Source of the DNA: Polytrichum commune
Taxonomy: Eukaryota; Streptophyta; Polytrichopsida; Polytrichales; Polytrichaceae
DNA length: 64,000 nucleotides
Direction: 5' to 3'
Assembly (NCBI GenBank): GCA_950295325.1
Contig: OX485808.1
Span: 24,014,527-24,078,526 of the forward strand
Part shown: one piece after another, positions 52,901-61,900 of the stretch
How positions within the stretch are numbered: position 1 is the stretch's first letter
How the letters are laid out: the number at the start of each line of letters is the position of its first letter
Position numbers and translations under genes: made by a program
The notes under the pieces: model-generated
The model's database searches: none
What the model saw: the letters and a program-made list of their open reading frames with translations, nothing else
Told to the model about the DNA's origin: nothing

Positions 52901-55900
52901 TAAATTTGCAAGTCTTACCAGTTACGTAGGACAAGTTTCCCAGTGACGTAGGTCAAGTGCCTAGGACTCGTGTGCTTGTAGCGAGCGTCTCTTCGCCCGT
53001 GGGGTATTGCCCCCTTTCTGAACTGGGCTCTACCTATCCTAGGTGAACCATCAAGGTAAGCTTAGGCAACGGTTTGATATGAAAGAAAGAAAATGGTTGA
53101 GGAAGAGGGGACAACCCAAGGGTATGTTGGTTAGAGGGTGAGGTAGAGGATTTGAGCTGTGGCAATGGTCAGTCATATGGATAGATATAAACGCCGCTTC
53201 CGTGGACGTAAGCATGAATGAAGAGTCTCTTCTGCCTACGGGCAACTGTCTCCTTGCGGAGGTGGGCTCTATTCTAAGTTACAGGGCATGTTCAAGGAGT
53301 CAAGGTAAGGTCTGACAATGGTTTGATATGTAAGGGGGGCAAAGTGGGTGGGACGGGACGATCCAAGTCTACGTTGGAGGATTTGAGTTGTGGCAATGGT
53401 CTGGGTTTGAATCCGGTGAGGCTTCGGCTGTAGCTAGTGTGTGCGCCAAGAGGGGTTGAATGGTTGTGGTATGGAGGTGTTTTTGGAGGGTTTTGATTGT
53501 GGGTTGGAGAGTTTGAGTTGGTCGAAGAGGAGTGTAGTGGACAGCCACCCCGTTGACCACTGCTAGTTGCATTTTTGCGTGCAAGTGCACAGAAAAAGCA
53601 GACATAATCACGTGTGCCTCCAAGCACGTACGTGAAGAAAATGCGTTCGCCACCAAGGGAACACTCTTGCAGAGCAAACTTAAGGTGGTTACTTTGGTGT
53701 TGTACTGCCTACATGTGGGTTAGGATTTGCTCACCTGTGTGTTACGCAACATGCGAGTGCCATTGTGGATTGACTACTGCAACTAGTCACATGTTTGTGC
53801 AGAAAAACCCATCTTGTTCAGTTTTTAGTAAGGTCTCTCTAGTCTTTGGTCTTTGATCTGTCTGTTGTGTCCATTAACTAGAATATGTGGGATGGAAGTG
53901 ACAGGCCTGGGCTTTTGTGACCGCAGCATCAGCTTTGTCGATAGAGATAGCTTCCATCATGTCATCAGCTTCTTTGGCAGTTTTGATTAAAATGGGCTGC
54001 AGAGAAATTAGTTCAATCTGCATGACTTCCACTTCTTCAGCTGTAGTGAGAAGTTTGTCCAAACCAGCTCCTAGCCTTCCTTTCAGTCCTTCCAGATCCT
54101 CTCTCTTCTCAGTCAGAAGCTTAATAAAGCACATGAGAAGCTCCAAGTAACTGGTAGGAGTTACATAATTATAGCGGCGCAGCTCCTCGTAAAACTCTAC
54201 GGACTTTTTCTCCACGGACTGGTGAATGTACACACATACGGTTACAATTTTTCCTACCTGCCACAACATGAAGGTAGTGTCAGGTATGCAAGTCAAAACC
54301 AATGTTGGACTGGTGTATAGGTGAATGCGAGGTATCAATGAATCTACCCAGCGAATATCAAATTTATAATACCAGTCCACATTTTGATGCTTGCTGGGTA
54401 TCACAAGATGAGAGAATCTTTGCATATCCAAGCAATTCATTAGTCGGGTTGATGCCATCCTATTATCAAATTGAAACTAGGTTGATTTTAGCTACGTATG
54501 AAGGTTCTTATGTGATATATATACATGATGATATCAAGAACAAAAACATCCTCAAATACCCATACCCTACAGGTCTAAAAATAAAAAAATAACAAAAACC
54601 CTCGTTATAGATACTCAAATGGTATTAAATGAATATTGGTACCATTCCAACACTGGTTAAAAAATCAAACCACAGACATGTAATCAAGAAAATACAAAAC
54701 ACTAAAGTAACCGCACAAGTGTGTCATTTGAAATTATACAAGACTCAGACTCATAGAAGATAAACCTCCAAAATGAACTTGTAAGCTCTTGTTCTAAGTA
54801 ATGCTCACTGTACGACTCAAACACTCCTCCAACCACCTTTCCACGTCCATCACTTTAGGGGTTGATTAAAGCAATTTGATAAAAAAAAAAAGAAGAAGAA
54901 AAAGCCAACAATGTCTCAACATTCTTCAAGTGAGTAAGTTAGATCTCTCAAAGAATAATGTGTATACAAATGACAAGAGGGGCATTGTCAGGAATAAATT
55001 CCAGGATTTTGCAAAACAGTTTCAGCTTGTGTACCTCACTGTCTGTTAGAAGTCCTGTTGCCGTGAGGAAATTCCGCGCAACAGAGCGTAGAGCTTCTTG
55101 TGGCCACTCGCTAAACCAGTCAATAGTACAACAGTTCACAAGTGATGGAAACATCCGTAGCCGTGTTCGGAATGCATCTCCAATGGGACTCATGCATATG
55201 CACACGTGTAAGTTAGCTCGAACTCGACTTAAAAACTCTGTTGCCATTGCCAACTTGGTAACCGCCATACCCTTGCTCAACAACACAGGTCGCATGGCGT
55301 TTGCTATAATGTCCTGATCCTCGTTCTTCCACAAATTGGGCACCTAGCAGCAAAGTTGGAAAGTGTGAGGAGCCCCAACACTTTAGACAATAACCATTCG
55401 GTGACTGAGGTCACATTCCGGGATTGTGGAGGGCGATGACATCTCATACCATAATCCTTGCCTTCCCCGTCCTCAATCTAGGTTCTGGGGGGGTTATCAA
55501 CGCTCCACTAGACGCAATAGTGACTTAATTAAAGTTTCAAAGTCACAATTCTAAAAGTGTCAAAAACAATTTAAGGTATTGGAAACTCATCTGAGAATAT
55601 AATAGATATTCCGAGAATATCCACCAGATGTGCAGAATATCCCATGAATACATGCATTACTTCATAGCCCCCCTGAAAATACCCCTTTATCTCATGTGGC
55701 TCATATCTCTACAAGAGATTGATGCTCCCCGCGTCTAAATTGTTGATTTTCATAATTGAGGGGGCTTAGTGGGAAGGAGGGCGCTTAATTGGTTATGTCC
55801 AAGAACCTCACTCGGGCCTACCAGCCCTCCAGGGATACCTAGTCCTTGAAGCCTTGAGAAAATTCATGGTTTTTCACAATTCTCATAACTCAGAGGATCT

Positions 55901-58900
55901 TGAGTTTGTTCAGAGAGTCGGGTACGTTGTTCAAGACTCCCCCATCTGATGATAGACCCCTCCTATAGCTTCTGAAATATTCTAGAAAGACATGCACCTA
56001 CTGAAGTGCTATCCTCATAGATCTGACCTCCTTTCAAAAATGCCCAACTGTGCATGAAACGTGATTAAAGAATATATGAAGAAAAAAAATGAGGAATTGT
56101 GTGCAAGGTGGTCGATTCAACCAACTTTAAGGGCCTCCTGACAATTGATTGGCCTCCTTTAAGCATCAAAAGAGGGAATGATACTAGTGAGAAAATATAT
56201 AACCCAAAGGCAGATGAAGTTTGCTTATAAATGAGAGCTACATCATACCTCTCCTGAATTTAGTATGTTGTTGATGTCCTCGAGGAAAGACTCCATTATA
56301 ATTTGGGTGTCAGAAAACAAGAACACAGTTTTCTTATCGTCAAGACCTGCTTTCATTAAGCAAGTCTTCAAGTCCTCTTTCCACTCATTGTTGCCATAAC
56401 CCTTGGCAATCTCAATCTACACAGAGTGAAGGGATGAGTCAGCATTTGTGCCACAGTCATAAAACTTGAGAAAGATGTTAATTAGATCTCTATTTTGGAC
56501 CACCTGTACTTTGACCATATCGTATTCTTCTTCCTTCTTCATATCTGCATAGACTCAGGAAATTGGTTGAGAAGTACATAGCGCAGTGTTAAAAGTAAAT
56601 CTAGAGTAATGCATGAGTTTTGGACAGAATGAAACCTTGGTCCACAATGCCTCTCAAAATATGTATAAATTTGAGGGTCATCATCATAGTCTTCTGGATT
56701 ACTTCCCCCATATAATTTATTTTACATCATTGCTTTTGGACATATATTAAAGAAATTGTTAACTTCAAGCATAGTTGCATGGAAATCAATTAACATTTGC
56801 CTCTCTTTGCAGAAGGAATACTTGAACACCAACATTAGTCGAAATTTATTGCAGGGTCACCTGGAAAATCTCAAACTCCTCCATGAACGTTGCTAGCTTG
56901 GTTAAACTCTGCCTACCACTGCCACCAACTCCAAGCAAGAGGGCATTTCCAAGAGGAAGTCCAATGACTCGACATATTCGTGATGTGTGCTCAATGGCAT
57001 CCAGAAACAAGACCAATTTCATGGGGGCGTTGCTTATATTGTTGTATTCTTCCAAGTACGACTCTGCAACTTTTTGTAAGGTTGGAATATCTGTAACCTG
57101 CTCCCCACAACTGAATTTTAAAGACTTCCTAGCGTATTTTGGTTATGTGTCTCGACATAGAATGATACAACTCCTGATGCCACTTCCTTCCTCGCATTCA
57201 ATTTCAATCTCAATTTGAGATTGAACCCGATTATCTACAATATTCATGGTATTTAGCGAAGAGTGCACTAAACACAAAGCACATGTACTAGATGTCCACC
57301 ACTACCCTCTCAAAGTCGACTACGCTTGTTGGGATAAAAATAATCCACCAGTGGATAGGCTTTTCCATATAGATTAGAGTTATCCTTAAGTCTCTCAAAA
57401 ACTCATGTTTTGGTAGGGAGTTTCACCCCACTTTTAACAATTCATAAAGTTTAAGGAGTGTTAAAGTAGTACCAAAACATTCTATTTTCGTGAAATGAAG
57501 GGGATGCGTTTGATTTCGGCCAAAAGACGGCTATATAAAGATGTTTCTAATGTCAAACTTCGAAGGCACCTAAAAGGGTCTCATTTTCTATATTATCATC
57601 GTTTGGCCACAGTCAAATACCTCTGCTTCAGTTCAGTAAGATTGGAGCTTTTGATAACACTTCCTTTAACATGATAAACTGTCAAAAGTGGGATGAAACT
57701 CCATACCAAAAACATGAGTTTGTAAAGAGACTGTAAGGATAACTCTATGAGTGATGCTAATAATATATGAGTGCCACACTAAATGCCACAAACGGCGTAG
57801 TTTAAGAAAATTCATGAAATTCATGAAATATGTGGAATCTTTGAATTCACGACCTGTTCATAAACTCTTGGATCCATGCCAGGAACAAGAAAATCGCCAA
57901 ACATGAGGCGCTCGGACTGGGTAAACATGAACTCCCACTCCATGTTGAAACGGTTCTTCAGCTGCTTGGTGACATTCCTTTTGAACCATAGCCGGTCATC
58001 ATTGTTGATCAGGCGATCCTGCCCAGAACAAAGGTTTTGTGTAACACTTTGCCCACGTCGTCACAAATGAAATAATACTTTTATTTTGTTTATGGTATTG
58101 AATCCATATTCAGCACAACCTATTAACAAGAGGAAGTGAAAATAAAGTCATAGTTGTTATGATTGAGGTGGGAGAGAACATTGCAGATAAGGGCACGAAT
58201 TAGAAGGATAATGGCTACAGGCACAAATCGGATGTGCTAATCATCTAGCACTAATTGCGTGGTTCATATTCTACAAAAGTGGGTGCAGATAGAAAAGTGT
58301 CCAATTAAGGTCCACTTACCTAAAAGAAACACATGACAAGTGCGATTTTACAGCATTGGTCTGACCTGGAATACTCTCATAGCTTCATGTACCCATAGAG
58401 CGATGATGACACCCTTGTCTTTGCAATTCCCTGGATCCGCACGCAACACCCCTTGAACGACCTTGCTAAGATCACGTAGATTGAATGTATAGTGTGATTT
58501 GGCAGGGGTAGGCAGAAGCTCCTGTCGAATGGTATTGTACACATCAATTGTTCCATTCACAATCTCCTTCCCACAACTCTGAACCTCCTCGTTGAAGGCC
58601 ACTTTCAAGGTAGCATTCAGGATGGTGTTGAAGATGAGAAACAAGCTCTGGTCTGCCATCTCTGTGAAGGAGAGGAAGTTGAAGTGTCGGAGGAAGCGCA
58701 TCGTCACCGGGTTTCGGCCTCCCCCTGGGGGTCCCATGCATCCAATAAACTGGATGTCCACCAAGTTTCGGAATGCGCAGGGCGGAATGCGATCGTACCA
58801 GCCTTTGTGGTCCATCCATTGTCGAAGAATCTCGATGGGTGGTTGAGCAAAGTATTTCTCTCTTTGTGGCATGTTCAAATCGTCCACAAATATCACGTAC

Positions 58901-61900
58901 TTCTTCAACGAGGGGGGACCATACACACCTTTACGTCGCTTCTCCGTTTTCGAATCGATCAAATCCTACAACGTGAGCGAAGAGACTTGACTTATGTGCA
59001 AAAATGTTTCAAGCTACTGTAAATGTTGTCCCACCTTATAACAACCTCATTGTACTCTGCCTTACATGAGACAGAAAACACTCGGGTAGAAATGTGCAAT
59101 TGTTTCAATCAACTGTCACCTTACAACAACCTCCTTGTGCTCTCTACCTTCCAAAGAATAGAAAAAACTCAGGTGATATTTCAATGCCACTGTAAACATT
59201 GTCCCATCTTACAACAACCTCATTGTACTCTATCTACAGTAACATCTGGTGAAAGAATGCAAATTTCTACTGCAACTGTAAACATTGTCCCACAGTACAA
59301 CCTCATTGTCCTCTACCTTCCATAAAATAGAGAAAACTCAGGTAGACTACGATGAGGTTGTTGTAAGATGGGAGACTGCTTACAGTTGCATATTTACAGT
59401 TGCCAACACTGTCCCATCTTACAACGACCTCATTGTCCTCTACCTTCCATAGAATAGAAACATTGCCAATGAAACATACTTGTGTCTGGTTTGCACCAGT
59501 TCGAGCAGAAAAGTTGATGAACATGGGGATGAACTGCTGATCCAGGAAGTTGAGTAGCTTGTCACGAACCACAAGAGTCTTTCCTGTCCCAGTCTCACCT
59601 ACACACAAAATATGCTTGTAGATCATGATCAGGGCATGCACCACATACTTATAGCCCACTGAATCAGCTGTGGGAACAATCAGGTCTGCAAACGGCTGTG
59701 AGGTGTCGCACACGAAGTTGGGTACCGTGTCCATCCACTCGTCCCACTGAAGCCTGATATGGTCAAAACGGCAACCGAAAAGGCTCCAGTCCGGAGGAGG
59801 TGGACGTTTCAGAGAGATTTTTGACAGTAAATCTTGCATGTAAGTGTTGTATTTCAGTCGACCATCGTTGTCACAGGTTGCACCCACACACCACACCACT
59901 GAGAAAATAAACAGAGGCTCAAAAACCTGCAACATCCCATCAAATATAATTTAAGAATTGTAAGACCAAATGGAACAATAACGGTACACTTTGCACACCA
60001 GGAAAGCTCTTGAAGAAGAAGAAATCGTCAACAGAATCAAAATGGGTTGGAGTGATTTAACTTTGCTGCATATGTTTCTTATGAACTAGGTAACAGAGGA
60101 GAGGGAGGCCTACCACGAGTTGTAAACCTACTTAGCTGCAGTAGTAGCAGCGAGGTAGGTGTTAGGTGCCTAATACTGTCAGTGGCAGATGACACATGTC
60201 CATTGCCGGATGTAGTGGTCATGCCATGGCATGGTGATCAATACGAGCGACATTGTGCCCTTTCCTATCCAATCACGGATAAAATACATTTCTTGGCAAA
60301 AACTCTTGGCATGACCACTACGTAAGTATAGTTTAGAATCGGTAGGACAAAGTGTCGGAGTAGAAAGTTCTTCGAGAGGAATTGTACTCAGTTGTTCTCT
60401 TAAGTCATTCTAGTCATCAGCTAGAAATTAGAACATAAAGACCTTCATCAATGCAAATGCATAGCCAATCACCCATCGAAGTGGAGAGCACCTCCAACAA
60501 CTCCCCGGTTCTTTTCTATCCGAGCAAACAACACTGCACCCATAACCTCTAGTTTACATCCATGAGCAGACATGTAATGCCCATGAACTGCTTGAACAGG
60601 TGGCTGCTCTTCGTCCACTCCTCTCTCGCGGGTTATGTAGTCCTTAGAAGTGTAAACACAGAAGTATAAATCTAGCATTTGTGGGACCTCACCTTACCCA
60701 CTCGCCGTTTCTCGTCATCGTTAAGGTCACTACCATCTGCTTTAACATAACTCACTATCATGGAATCCATTATACTGAACAAGCCCAACACCATGTTGTC
60801 CTCCGTGGTGGCCACTGTTTGCTTGAAATTCCTCTTCACATGCCTGATTGCTGGCTCAGCGACCTTCCAAAACAAGTCCCGAATGATGGCCTCTCCAGCA
60901 TCCTTGAGAGCCTTGGTCAGTTTCTGGATGTATGAGTCTACCAGAGGCTCAAATCCACGTGCATGAGGCTCCATATAAATCATCCCACACCGGCTCACCG
61001 TGGCTGGTGAAGCCACTGCCAGATCCTCCACCTCAAACATCATAGTCATAGTGTTAGACATCTGAATGATCTCGCCACTCACCAGGCACAGCTTTTTGTT
61101 GTCATCCAGCACCGTGTTCTGTGATTCAGATGCCACCATACATCACAATAGACATTATTGTTTCGCTCGAGGACGCACTCTTCATTAGGATCAACAGTAA
61201 TGTGTGTGCATCCCATTTGATTTAACATCCCTATGCACAGAATAATTTGCAAGAAAAACAGCCTGATATATATATATATATATATATATAGATAGATAGA
61301 TAGATACACACATATTTAAAGATTACATGTAGCCTCAAACATATGTACCCCGGGTACGCAACCCCCATATTATACGCAGGGGGCATCGTACTTAAAACGG
61401 CTTAGAGGACAGCTTTTGTAAAAATTATATCAAATTATATCAAATTAAAATGATCAAAAAGTTGGGTGAAGACCAAATTAAATAAAATGAGATGAAAAAA
61501 AAGTTGGGTAAAGACCAAATTAAATAAAATGAGATGAAAAAAAAGTTGGGTGAAGACCAAATTAAATAAATGAGATGAAAAAAAGTTGGGTTGCATATTT
61601 ATTAAGCCTCCCATTAAAATTATAAGCCACGAATAGTTGCCTCCCATTAAAATTATAATTCATTCACAATGTTAAAATTTTATTAAAAAGTCCAAAAAGT
61701 TGGGTAGTTTGACCTATGGTACCTGTATTAAAAAAAATCATATAATTAGGTTTTTAATGCAATTATATGCTTCAAAATATATTCATTTCCTATATATAAT
61801 TACATTTTTGGATTCCTTGTTAGAAGGGCTACAAGGGTTTCCTACATTAAAACAAATTGTATCACTCAATATTGGACTACAACGCATTATAAGTGATTAT

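Noticed and set aside
53292-53677. Overlapping proline-rich frames in intron 11
   Set aside because: They fall over the second unit of a tandem duplication and have no domain.
61435-61647. 70-codon repetitive minus-strand frame
   Set aside because: It is the translation of the 42-bp minisatellite.
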